Shown piece after piece: positions 1-10,248 of a DNA stretch of 38,831 bases. Under the pieces are notes generated by a model. It searched no databases and was not told the DNA's origin. It saw nothing but the letters and a program-made list of their open reading frames with translations. Position 1 is the stretch's first letter; every line of letters begins with the position of its first letter. The position numbers and the translations under genes were made by a program. Source of the stretch: Lingula anatina. Taxonomy: Eukaryota; Brachiopoda; Lingulata; Lingulida; Lingulidae. The DNA is taken from the NCBI RefSeq assembly GCF_001039355.2, contig NW_019775789.1:46867-85697 (forward strand), given 5' to 3'.

Positions 1-203
1 TCCAATGCTTCACAACCCTTTACTTCAGCTATTAACATTCAAAAAGTAGCATGCCTCAATTTACCCCCACCCCCAAAGCCACTTAACACCTACCACTTCA
101 GTTTCACAAGCCTTACCCTCACCTCCTGCCCCCACTTTTCTCAGGTTATGTGCCTCATTTTATCTTTGACCCCCATCCCACCCCCTTTTCTCCTAAACTC
201 ATT
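1..203 (-). other. YTHDF: YTHDF 3' UTR, running off the window
   Basis: The stretch follows the stop codon on the minus strand. No AATAAA or ATTAAA is visible (that would be TTTATT or TTTAAT on the plus strand), so the poly(A) site is probably beyond the left edge. On the mRNA strand it is G-rich, with runs of 3-5 G near 173-185, 129-135 and 64-75. Confidence 0.6.
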
Positions 204-1652
204 TTAGCGAGATACCCTCCTCACCTTTTGGCCAGACTTCTTGGAGTTGTGTGCCTGTTCCGGCGCCTCCTCCTCCTGGCGTTTCTCGTAGTGTCCAAAG
301 TCATCAAAAATGGAGGTGGTATGCCGATAGCTGTGGAGGATCTTCATCACCTGTTTCCCCTTTTCCAGTGGAACTTCCTGCGTGTCACGGGAGTTAGTCA
401 CAGGTTTATTCTCATTGTTCTCCAAGCGAATGTGTCGCAGTTGGGAGTTGGGCACGTCCTTGACGTAAATCCACTTGACCTCGAACTGTCCTTTCCACTT
501 ATCCTGCGCCCACACGCCACTCGTCCGGTTGTAGTCGATAGGCGATAACATCTGCGCCACTCCACAGAAATGTCCACTTCCGTTCACAGAAAACAACAAG
601 TACACAGGACCTTTGCCTTCCTGTTGGCGATAAGCCGTATCCAACCTCTTGTTTCCGTGGTCCGTTGAACACCAAATACTATACTTGATGCTACGATGTA
701 TGTCGTCCTCTGAATAGCTCTTAATAATGAAAAAACGTGAATTTTTGGGGACAGTGAACTCCTTGGGGTTATATTGATTCGCCGATTTCAGTTTGTCCAA
801 CACTGGGTGTGAGGATGCTGGGGGCGCCGCGGGAGCCGAGATGTTGGCCAGCCCTGCATTGCCAGAGTTCGACATGGGGGCATTGGCGGATGGTCCGGTG
901 GAATAAGGCTGCACTGAGCCACGATTGCGGGGCGGCCCCCACGCCTGGCGCGCCTGTCCCGCCTGCTTAGCCGCATTGGCTTTGTCCCACTGTCCTATAT
1001 CCATATTCTGCTTTCCCGGAGGTACTGGGGCACGGGGGATAGTCTTAGACTTAATCTGAGGCTGAGGTTTGGCTGGCTGGCTGGCAATGGACGCCCAAGT
1101 CATTTTCTTGGGGGCGCCACCACCTAGCGACACACCGCCTTGTCCGCCAGACCCACCGTGGCCCATCCCCCCTCCTCCAGAGCCAGAGTTCACATTCACA
1201 GCCACCCCCTCAGTCCCTGAGTCCACCCCTCCATCATTCACCAGAGTCATCCCTTGAAACCCTTGCTCCATGCCCTTAAGTCCGTTATCCCTGTCCATGT
1301 CCCCGTTCATGGCATAACTCTCCGAGGGGCCCATACTGTCCGGATGGTAATACTCGTCCTGTCCGTAACCCCGAGAGTCCTTACGCCCCCCTCCCTGCTG
1401 CGCCCCGGCAGAGTTCGCACCCCAGGCATACTCCGTCCCGGGGAAACCCCAGGCAAATGCTGCATGCTGGTAGTCAAAGCCAGGGAACATTCCATTACTG
1501 GACACATAGTCTCCACTCATCTGGCCGTAGCCAAGGAAGGACATGGGGTCCCCGCCATTTGACCAAGCAGTGTCTCCGAGTCCGGTGGTCAAGTAAGGAT
1601 AAGGGTTGTAATAGTTCTGCATGTAAGCGTCCGAAACACCTGGGCTAGACAT
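204..1652 (-). CDS. YTHDF: YTHDF coding exon 3 (low-complexity region and YTH domain)
   Basis: A single 1449-bp exon holds 482 codons and the TAA stop at 206-204. The acceptor is cccaacag (1653-1655), so its first codon is an internal Met ([10 protein letters not shown]) that could be mistaken for the start. Exon 2 joins directly in front of it, in frame. The YTH domain lies in its second half (codons 305-443). The exon is clearly more GC-rich than the flanking introns. Confidence 0.97.
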   Translation of the reverse strand: MSSPGVSDAYMQNYYNPYPYLTTGLGDTAWSNGGDPMSFLGYGQMSGDYVSSNGMFPGFDYQHAAFAWGFPGTEYAWGANSAGAQQGGGRKDSRGYGQDEYYHPDSMGPSESYAMNGDMDRDNGLKGMEQGFQGMTLVNDGGVDSGTEGVAVNVNSGSGGGGMGHGGSGGQGGVSLGGGAPKKMTWASIASQPAKPQPQIKSKTIPRAPVPPGKQNMDIGQWDKANAAKQAGQARQAWGPPRNRGSVQPYSTGPSANAPMSNSGNAGLANISAPAAPPASSHPVLDKLKSANQYNPKEFTVPKNSRFFIIKSYSEDDIHRSIKYSIWCSTDHGNKRLDTAYRQQEGKGPVYLLFSVNGSGHFCGVAQMLSPIDYNRTSGVWAQDKWKGQFEVKWIYVKDVPNSQLRHIRLENNENKPVTNSRDTQEVPLEKGKQVMKILHSYRHTTSIFDDFGHYEKRQEEEAPEQAHNSKKSGQKVRRVSR

Positions 1653-4600
1653 CTGTTGGGCAGATGTGTAAGCTCCCTGTTGTTATGTTGCCAAGGTGAT
1701 GGTAGCATAGCAACACATGATGTTGGCATGGTGATTGGCATGGGCAGCAGTATTGCCACGGTAGTTGTTGCATAGAAACACATTGTTGGTATGGAGATGC
1801 CATTGATTGTATAGCCAGCATTTTCCAATAAAATTCACCAGGTAGCGTTTCAAAATATTTGTAAATTTTGTTTTGTAAAATACAGCAGCATTTCAGCAGA
1901 ATTTTATAAAATTGGCATACAAGTTTTACAACCATAATGATTGTAAATTGAGAGACATGACCAAGTTAAATTTTTAAAATATGAAGTCAATTGCAGATAT
2001 GTGTTAATTCCGTTCATCAGGGTTCAGTGCACAGAGACAGGTAGATACAGTAGACAGCAGCATATTATCGTCATTAACATCAGGTTGCCATAGTAGTGAC
2101 GGTCCAGTGGTCAAGTAAATTGATGGTCATCACCCAGCAGATTGGTCAGTTATGGTGGTCAGACAGATGCAATCATTTCACAATCCATGGTGAAGGGCAG
2201 GGGTGAAGGAATATGAAATAGAAATAAAATAAAAACAGCATTAACAATGGCATATCATACCAGTTTTAAGTCTCAAGCCTCCAATCTTTTTCTTATCCAT
2301 TTTTTGATATTTTAATATTTATTCAAGTCAGAATGAAAGGTGGATGGAACATCTACAATATACCCCAGGTAACAAAGTACCCTAGCTCTCAGCTGGTTGC
2401 AATGCATATACTTGTTAATATGTGTATTGCCTTCAGTCATGATACAAGAATAAATGACCAAGTCCCCCCCACCCCCCCCCCCCCCAACACACACATACAA
2501 AGATGTAACTTGCAGGTTAAAATGATTACACAAGTTTTACACCATTATTACAACAACCCCAGCTGTAGCAGTGACATCTTCCCCCTGCTGCTGTAGCAGG
2601 TGCTTTGTCAGAGAGGTCACAACTGTTGTTATCAGCCATACAGCTTAGGGGAAAGACTGGGCCATGAATCACTCCATACCTTACAGGGCTAAACCCAACC
2701 TAGTCTTACTTCATGCTTCGTGCTGTATTTCTCACATTAGTGGCCCCAGTTTTGATACACACCCCCCTCCCCACCACACACATATACACACACACAAACC
2801 CTTTAAGTAGTAAAAATCCCCACCCAATAGAATTGCATAGTGTATTTTCATGAATGAATGTTATTAACATATATGTGACAAGTCTGATGCTGTAATCACC
2901 ATACACACACACACACACTTAGCAGCTGGGTGCAACTGAGGTAAACATCTGCTCTGTGAATCACTTCAAACCACAAGGAGTTTTTTCTGACAATAACAAG
3001 GAAATGAAGCTCTCTGCTTTGTTTTAATATACAAAGTTAATAGCACTGCACACACTATTGGGGGGGGGGGGGATAGAACTGGTCATTTTAGGTGAAGCTT
3101 CTGAACCTGAGATAGCAAGACATCCATTTAACTCAATTTTGAAAAAATGCCCAAGGAAAAAAAAAATCAGTGTGTTTTAGGGAAGACTCTCCTATCATAA
3201 CCTTCAAACCCCCTTTTCCATAAAAACTGGGTCAAATTCAACAGAACATTACATATGATGATCTATTAAATCTACTTGACCTGTGCATTTAGACTATTTA
3301 TCTCTGATAAGGGATATATTACATATCAACTGCAGTATTCACAACAGATAACCTGGCAGGGAGCTAAAACTACAGTGCCTAACTATCAGTGTAGTCTTAA
3401 GATGGGGTCCTCTGCACAATTAAGAAAACAAGCCCTTATCTCGTATCTCTCAGTTATTCATGGTGACATAAAAATCAGCCTTTTTTCAGTTGGAGTGATC
3501 ATATGAGTCCTTAGCTCCAACAATCTACCCGATACCTTGAACACATATATTTCAAAATGTGGAAAATAATCTTGCCCGACAAGCTTCTAAAATATATCAC
3601 CTACAAGAAACTCTAAACATTCACCAAACCAAGTCCTTGTATCAAACACAGGTTTAAAGTGAAAAGGTTAAGATATATCATAACCATACCTATCCTCAGG
3701 TAAACCCTTAAGCACTAAAATACCTTCACTATAGCACCCACTTTGAGGTTGAAATTATCAGTATTTCATGACAAGTGCACAGGCTGTACACTCTGTACTC
3801 AATCTTATATGACATAACAGCGTGACTGCTATATGGCCCATCCTTATCTGTCTACTATCAAGACCAAGATCTGATCAAGATCAAGACCAAATATAATGGG
3901 AGAAAATATGGACCTCTGTATTATAACAGGTGCGTGACTGGAGTGCTACTGACTTGATAGGATTTACTGCTGGTAGCATCAGGAGTCGTGGATTTGGCCC
4001 AGAGTTGGGGATGGGGGTGGAGGAAAAAAATAATTAAAAAATATGTCAGCCTCTCTGATAACTGCATCTTTATATTGTCTTCAGATGCAGCATGAAAAGA
4101 AATTGGGACTGAAAAGTCTTCACTTTAAAACCAAAGGATTTAGGTCTAATTTGACCTAAGATAAATGTCGTCTTAAATGAATTTCTTTTTTTATTTTTAT
4201 TTTGCCAAGAGAAATGCGACTTGTGTGTGACAGTGTAATGATCTCATATTACCCTTTCTCAGGACAAACCACGATATTCCCCTATTTACAATCATTTCCT
4301 CAATTTCTTTTTTAATTGTGGGGACATTTTTTTACTGTTTACACAAAAAGTTATGACAGTACAAAATCACTTTTTAAAATTTCACGGGACAGAAAAGAAA
4401 ACATTTAACGTGGCCAAAACCATTTAATCATCCCTGCCTAGTGGACCCCACCTCACACAATGCCTGCCCTGCATCAGCATATGTAACGTCACAATGAATG
4501 TCTCTATTAATATCCCAGTCCACCTGTTGATTCCATACACCTTACTACACGATCTCCCACAAGTTAATTTACTACTTCTTTTTGCAAAGGGCTTTCGGTA

Positions 4601-7136
4601 AACTCACCACCTCTCTGAACTGTACACAATTCAGATGTAAAGGAAGCATCAATTTTACAACCAGGAAGTATTCTACTTTTCTTTTATGGTTGCTTCAAAA
4701 ATGTGTAAATTAGTAATTGAGAGCGTGTTTACCTCCAAATTTGCTGACACCTAAAAGGACAGCTAGAATGTATTCCATCCAAGTTAAAAAAAAAAAGTCA
4801 TTATCATGGGGTAGTAATTTTAACAAAAGAAAATGAAGGAAATGGATACAATAGGAGTCACATGTGACATGACCCCACTTCAAAAACTAGGACCTCTAGT
4901 CCACCTCACCTGATGCGGTTGGCTGAAGTAGGCTTCAAATTCTCCTTCCTTCACCGTTTCCTTGTTTCCTCCACTTCCAGGTCCGTTAGCTACTGAAACA
5001 GAGGAAAAAGATAGAATACATGGGATGGTTTCAAGTATTTATGTATTTCAGGGAGCATCTTCAGAGAATGCTATTGAGACAGACTGGACCAAAGTGACAT
5101 GCAACAAGAAAAGCTGCAGAATACAAAACAGGCAGAGTTGCATCTTACTGTGACCTATCATCTTGAAATGATTTACTGTATACTTCAAATCCCATGACTA
5201 TTTTATGCACAGTATGGAAATAAAAGGAAGTCACTATTTTATGTACAGTATGAAAAAGAAAGGAAACATTCTTTTGTCAAATAATTCCCTTCGTCTTTTA
5301 CTGGAGGGAATCCCCTAAATAACCAGGTCTTCAGATTGGGCCACAGTAAAATTCCCTTGAATTTGGGGAATCCCCTAAATTATCACAAGCTTGAAAACCT
5401 GTATAGTATGCTGACGTGAGCATGACTCAATAAACAATACACCCCCATAAGTTACAACTTCAGAGATGGAGGAAAAATGTAACAGTCTATTGCACAATTA
5501 CAACTATTTATAAAATGTACTCTTTGACTCTTGAGTCCACCACGTTACCATGGAATCGTTTCTTCCTAACCTTATACAGATTTTAAAAATAATTTGGACA
5601 AATAGATTTTAACTATTCTGTCTTTCTAAGCTTTTGATTTGAAATGTTGAAGTGGCACATTTTTCTCAGCTATGTGGCTCGTACAAAATTTATGCTGAAA
5701 TGAACCCAACACTTCCGTAACATTCCTGTACAGTGATTTCAATTAGTCTCAACAAAATTGGACAACAGTGGGGTGTTAATGAGGACTCGGTATACCATGC
5801 CTTATTGTATGTAAAACATCAACTACACAATACTGGTAACATATGAATAACATGGGCAGCTTGTTAACAAACAACTTGAGTAATATATGAAACTTAGTCA
5901 TGCTCCATGACTGCATAAAGAGGATGCTTTGTTTTGCTTTCGCACTGTCAATGTTTTATAGTTCATGAATAAGCAGAAATCTACTGCTTACAGTGAGTTG
6001 TTGTGATATGATTCACCATCTGACAAAGTTATGATCATGTCAGAGAGAACAGATCTGATCCAATTATCAACATTTGTTAATCTACAGACAACATTTCTCA
6101 TAGTAACCCAGCAGTTTTGATAAGGTCTACAAAAATGTTACAGCTCTTTAATTATCTTTTTAGAATATACAACTGGCATGCACATTACTATACAAGGCAG
6201 CAAAGCTGTCAAATGTACAGACAAAAAACAGAAAAAAAAGATGCAAAAGAGGTCATTTTGTCAATTTTGATGCAACAATAAATAATGCTTATAATAGCAG
6301 TCAGTCAACACTGATTTTTCATTATGCACAACAAGTAACATGGTCATTAACAGAAGCAGATCCAGAAATATTTTTGACAGTATTCTAAAGTATCTTTATT
6401 GATCCATCTTCCATTTTGATGGTCTTCCAANTGTGAGACCAATTTAAAGATATCTAATTCACAGCATCCTCCATATTTTACTCTTATCTGCTATCTCTCA
6501 AAGAGGATATGAGTATGGCCTAGCAGGCTAGCAATTAAGTCGTTTCTGTCACTGAACCCTGAGAGCAAAACACACACCTGGGTCTTTATCAGGCTTTAAA
6601 TTAGACCTTAGTCAGTATGTAAGGGACATTTTTCCTTGGGTTGTATGTTGGTGAATTTTTAAGAGTTTGGGTTACAAAATAACAGTGACTTCCTTATCTG
6701 TTTCCTCACAATAGTGCTTGCTCAGCAGGTTTTACTCGTGAGCACAATGACATCTAGATATGTAATTTTCTGCTTGCTGTGTTGCTGTCAGTGGCCAAAT
6801 TAAACTGAATTTTTATTATATGGGGAACATAAACTGTCCATTTGCATTAAGGTAAGACTTCCCAATCTCCTTATGTATCTTGGATACCAAGTAATTGATA
6901 GCAATTTGGCTGAGAAATTAAGTCGTTCTGAAAGATCCAACCAAACAGGACTTTTCACTGGGCTTCTGCCTCTAAAATTATGTCTCAGTTTTGCTTGGGA
7001 AACCCAACGTGTAATTATCAAACATAACCTAAAACATGCGGTCTCTTAAGATGTCGGCATATTTTATCGATTTTTCCTGGTTTCATTGCTTACCTGCAGA
7101 CGGCTGGCCTTTCGATCTCTGTTCGTTGGAATACAT
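204..7136 (-). CDS. YTHDF: YTHDF-family N6-methyladenosine reader, spliced CDS of 3 exons, 524 aa
   Basis: The CDS joins 7136-7094, 4992-4910 and 1652-204 (43 + 83 + 1449 = 1575 nt, 524 codons plus TAA). Family knowledge: YTHDF proteins are cytoplasmic readers of m6A in mRNA that influence decay and translation. Seen here: an N-terminus [11 protein letters not shown] resembling vertebrate YTHDF, then [10 protein letters not shown] Gly/Asn/Ser/Tyr-rich low-complexity region follows, with the conserved segments [14 protein letters not shown] (residues about 228-241) and NMDIGQWD (about 258-265). The YTH domain spans about 347-485. Its aromatic cage is W369 (in IWCST), W423 and W428 (in [10 protein letters not shown]). 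The family's C-terminal run RQEEE follows [11 protein letters not shown]. Length is slightly below vertebrate YTHDF1-3 (about 560-585 aa) because the low-complexity region is shorter. All junctions are GT-AG and in frame. It probably represents the single ancestor-like copy of vertebrate YTHDF1/2/3. Confidence 0.96.
1653..4909 (-). other. YTHDF: YTHDF intron 2
   Basis: This 3.26-kb intron has no credible coding exon. It contains a C-rich run (about 2464-2484), (AC)n at about 2902-2919 and a 13-G run at 3060-3072. Short open frames here have no recognisable motifs. Confidence 0.85.
4910..4992 (-). CDS. YTHDF: YTHDF coding exon 2
   Basis: This 83-bp exon has acceptor ctctgtttcag (4993-4995) and donor CAG|gtgagg (4909-4904). 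It completes the Val codon from exon 1, then encodes [18 protein letters not shown] and EAYFSQPHQ, ending in phase 0. The last part matches the acidic D/E-F-x-x-Y-x-S segment of vertebrate YTHDFs. The other two frames are broken or do not join to the neighbouring exons. Confidence 0.9.
4993..7093 (-). other. YTHDF: YTHDF intron 1
   Basis: This 2.1-kb phase-1 intron holds a 36-bp tandem duplication (5195-5266) and one undetermined base (n) at 6431. A box-A-like motif at 6516-6527 hints at a decayed tRNA-derived SINE. Nothing coding was recognised. Confidence 0.85.
5195..5266. repeat. 36-bp tandem repeat, two copies
   Basis: Units at 5195-5230 and 5231-5266 share ACTATTTTATG, ACAGTATG and AAAGGAA, with a few substitutions. 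Confidence 0.75.
7094..7136 (-). CDS. YTHDF: YTHDF coding exon 1
   Basis: The start ATG is at 7136-7134 with A at -3, a good context. It encodes [14 protein letters not shown] plus the first base of a Val codon. The donor is CTGCAG|gtaagc (7093-7088), and the intron phase is 1. The EQR-KGQ run matches the vertebrate YTHDF N-terminus, which supports this as the true first coding exon. Confidence 0.9.
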
Positions 7137-7268
7137 GGTTTTATGAAAAAGAAAGAAATAAGAAACAACAGCCGATTAGAAGATTTCGGTGTGGAGACAG
7201 ATGTCGAAATCGAGAATATGAATACGGGATGCGGTGTGTGAGCTGGCAACAAGTGCTCGATAATGAGA

Positions 7269-7310
7269 TCAAATATGGCGACCACCAACCTGATCTACGC
7301 TCGCAGACAT
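7269..7310 (-). other. Upstream ORF 2 in YTHDF leader (13 codons)
   Basis: ATG at 7310-7308 opens a 14-codon frame (MSASVDQVGGRHI) ending in TGA at 7271-7269. It lies wholly in the 5' leader, about 130 nt before the main start. Confidence 0.45.
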
Positions 7311-7369
7311 TACACGAGAATCCAGAGTGATAATCCAAATAGAACAAACAAAGTGTCCTTTCACAGTTC

Positions 7370-7498
7370 TCAATACAATACTCTTGTACGTGGTACAAGT
7401 TCCAAGTTGTGAATCCTTGTGTGAAATGGCAAAATGAAGGACTGAAATCCAGCGAGTTGTGCGTAAATTTCCTCAGCGGAACAATGGCGGCCCTGCAT
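7370..7498 (-). other. Upstream ORF 1 in YTHDF leader (42 codons)
   Basis: ATG at 7498-7496 opens a 43-codon frame ending in TGA at 7372-7370, in the presumed leader of YTHDF. It is present in the mRNA only if transcription starts upstream of 7498. Confidence 0.35.
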
Positions 7499-9142
7499 GT
7501 GCCTCGCTCCCGCGCCCAGTCACGTGACCCCAGTGACGTCAATCTCCCTATTTGGCAAAGGTTACACATTACTCATAATAGACTTTGTATTGTATTCTTT
7601 AAAAAACATGCTGCAGGCTTTTCCGTGTAAGACATACCGAAAGTGGGACAGGATCTACCAAAACTTACTGCATTCCCCCTCTTCTTCTTTGTTTCATTCA
7701 TAAGCAGACCGTATGTTAAAAGATGGATGCGACAGTTGTGAAAAGACTGCAAAGTTTTCTCCGCACTGATTTGGTGATTAAAAAAACATACACGGATGAA
7801 GTTTGGCAAAGGGGACGGGAATTAAGTGGCGGCATCTACGTGAAAGAAAAGTTTATAGCAGACACTAGGCACCCAAACTCAATATAGAGGGTGCATTTCA
7901 CATGCTGAAAAATTAAATTAAATGAATTCGCAGTTGTATTCAATCTTTTAAAACATACATGTTATAGATCAAAAATCCACGGCTGTCTCAATTTAACATT
8001 TTCATTTTATTTTTACCATGCCTATACCATTATGGTAATGGTAACGTATGTCCCGGACCATATATAGTTTTAATCTTTATGTCGCTTTCTGATATATTTT
8101 CAGGGGCGGATCCAAGATTATTTGAAGGGGATGTCCGCTGATGACTTTGCGTCATGGCTAATACCATGTAACGTAGGCCTATATGTTCCCCAGAAATATT
8201 GTCAAAAAGTTTCGATTCATCTTGCCCATGCAGTAGGTGCAATAGGAAACAAGGTTTTCTGTTTCTGACCTACAAATATATTGTGACTCCATGTGTAGTT
8301 TGACAATTCTGATATTATATTTGGACCACGAAAGGGAAATAGTTTATTTTATGTTTATTTTGCTCTCAGTAGGGTGTATTCCTCCTCCCCCCCCCCCCAT
8401 AGTATTCAGTGACAAGCAAACTAAAGTCACTCAAAAATTAACTGCTCTATACAGAAGATTATTATAATTTTTACAACATTATATTTGTAGGAGATAAATT
8501 AAAGAACAAAATCAGTGATGATTGAATTTCCAAAGTGAGTATTAAAGCGTTTTCACAGCTGGTCGTCTTGCATTTGTGACAGTAACGTATGTTCCTTTCT
8601 GGGGTTAGGCGAATTATTCCGCATATTATTCATGGTTCCAGGAGGGTAAAACTTTGCTAAAAACTCCTTTGTGTGGGACCCTAAAACAATCAAAGTTTTT
8701 AATCTGTGCACTAAATAATTTTAAGAGGATGCCTGTGACCTCATTTGCACCTGTGGACTGAGTTTGGGTTAAGGGCCAATTTTTGTTGACTACTTATCAT
8801 AAACACGAAAGGCACAGAAAGCATTTTTGTTTACAAAAGAGCATATTTTTATTCTAAACCTTTCTGTAAGTGACGCCTGGAGCTTCAGGGGTAACTTAAA
8901 ACGGCAAGGGTATGCTATAGTGTAGAGGTTTGTTTCATGTTATCTCAGCTCAGGGTGGTAGATGCGCGCAGAAAGCACATAAGGGTAGATCAAGGAGCGT
9001 ATCCATTCAGTAATAATAATAATAATAATAATAACAATAATAACATTTCTATGACTGACGATGTAAAAAAAAAAGTGTAATAGCGGCATAAACTCTCCCC
9101 CCTTCCCCGGCTCTTAGGATGAACTACGTGTGTGACGGAGAC

Positions 9143-9339
9143 TCATCTAAACGTGAGAGAGAGAGAGAGAGAGATCAGACACGTCACCATAACTCATGCA
9201 TTTTTACAGTAAAGAAGTAAAAAAAAGAAGAAGAAAGGAGAAAACAAAATTCATCTAAACGTGAGAGAGAGAGGAATATCAGACACTTCACCATAACTCA
9301 TTTTTACAGTAAAAAAAGAGAAGAAAGAAGAAAACAAAA
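9143..9339. repeat. Local tandem duplication, two units of about 90-108 bp
   Basis: Both units start with TCATCTAAACGTGAGAGAGA (9143 and 9251). They continue with a GA tract, ATCAGACAC, a CACCATAACTCA stretch, TTTTTACAGTAAA and an AAGAAG-rich tail. The units differ mainly in GA-tract length and small indels, so the duplication is fairly recent. Confidence 0.85.
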
Positions 9340-9365
9340 CTGTTTTATCCTCTTTGCAATATTAT

Positions 9366-9523
9366 GGTAGTCAGTGACTTAGAGAGCGACTGTGTAGAGC
9401 AATCCGGAACACTGGGCACATAGCATTGTTGATTTTGCATTAATTTTCTTGTCTAACAAAGATACGCTTGGCATTATTGATCCCGCATTGGCTGAGGATG
9501 GAGCTCGGCTATTATCGAAATCT
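9366..9523. repeat. Diverged repeat family, copy 1
   Basis: Shares GACTTAGA, AGCAATCCGGAA, TTTTTCTTG/TTTTCTTG, CAAAGATA, ATTATTGATCC, GATGGAGC and GAAATC in the same order with the copy at 9736-9883. Identity is roughly 70% by eye. The family was not recognised. Confidence 0.7.
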
Positions 9524-9584
9524 GATGCACTGATTTGGCACCATTTTAAAACCTATTCATAGGAGGGGGTGGGGTGGGGGAGGC

Positions 9585-9660
9585 TACACACACACACACA
9601 CACGCGCGCGCCCGATTACGGACGTTCCCTCGCCTTCGCACACACACACACACGTGCGCG
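9585..9660. repeat. Two alternating CA/CG tracts (Z-DNA-prone)
   Basis: Perfect pyrimidine-purine alternation runs over 9585-9611 (CA repeats into CG repeats) and again over 9637-9660. Confidence 0.8.
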
Positions 9661-9735
9661 AACAAAAAATTAAATTGAGTTAATTTTAAAGAACGGTAGA
9701 TACAATATAGCAATAATCCAAAGTAACGGCAGGCC

Positions 9736-9883
9736 TAGACAATGACTTAGATAATGAAAGCCTGGAGCAATCCGGAAAACTTCACAGCCATGCGAGCTTT
9801 ACATTATTTTTCTTGCAAAGATATATTTGGAATTATTGATCCAACACTGCTGGAGATGGAGCCTAACTCTCATTGAAATCGCA
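9736..9883. repeat. Diverged repeat family, copy 2
   Basis: Second copy of the sequence at 9366-9523, in direct orientation and about 370 bp away. The pair could be fragments of an old interspersed element or an old segmental duplication. Confidence 0.7.
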
Positions 9884-10229
9884 ACATAGTTTGGGAATGC
9901 ATTCTGTCACAACTAACACAATTTGATAACGCGAACGCTCTGCAAAGTTTAGACCTCAGTTTGGGGACAAGTTGGCCCTAATCTGTCTCTTCAGTGAGAT
10001 CTCTGTGATAAAACGCCACTTTTCTCTGACTATTGACCAAACGTTGACCCTCCTTTTCCAACAATGGCAATTACTACGCTGTAACAATTTGGAAATTAAA
10101 GATAAATACTATAAGGTTCATATCGCTCACTTTAAAGTTGTGTTTTGTTAGTTTGCCACCCTTCCCAGCTTAATTGCACCGACTTTCGGATTTTGTGTCG
10201 AGAATATTAGACGAGCGACAAGATTCTTC

Positions 10230-10248
10230 GGGGGGGGGGGGGGGGGGG
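10230..10248. repeat. 19-base poly(G) run
   Basis: An uninterrupted G run followed directly by TATATATA. Length in the assembly may be unreliable. Confidence 0.85.

Larger units (their letters stand above)
7137..7560 (-). promoter_or_regulatory. YTHDF: YTHDF 5' leader and core promoter region
   Basis: The DNA upstream of the start codon is more GC- and CpG-rich than its surroundings. Reading away from the gene it shows a YY1-type motif (CCGCCATT on the minus strand, 7483-7490), an E-box CACGTG (7521-7526) and a full CRE TGACGTCA (7534-7541). A second YY1-like CCATATTT lies in the leader near 7271-7278. YY1 elements often sit just downstream of the start site in housekeeping genes, so transcription may begin around 7490-7530. 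That position is inferred. No TATA box was seen. Confidence 0.55.

Noticed and set aside
788-1562. Several short open frames on both strands across the YTHDF large exon
   Set aside because: They are out-of-frame shadows of the GC-richer coding exon.
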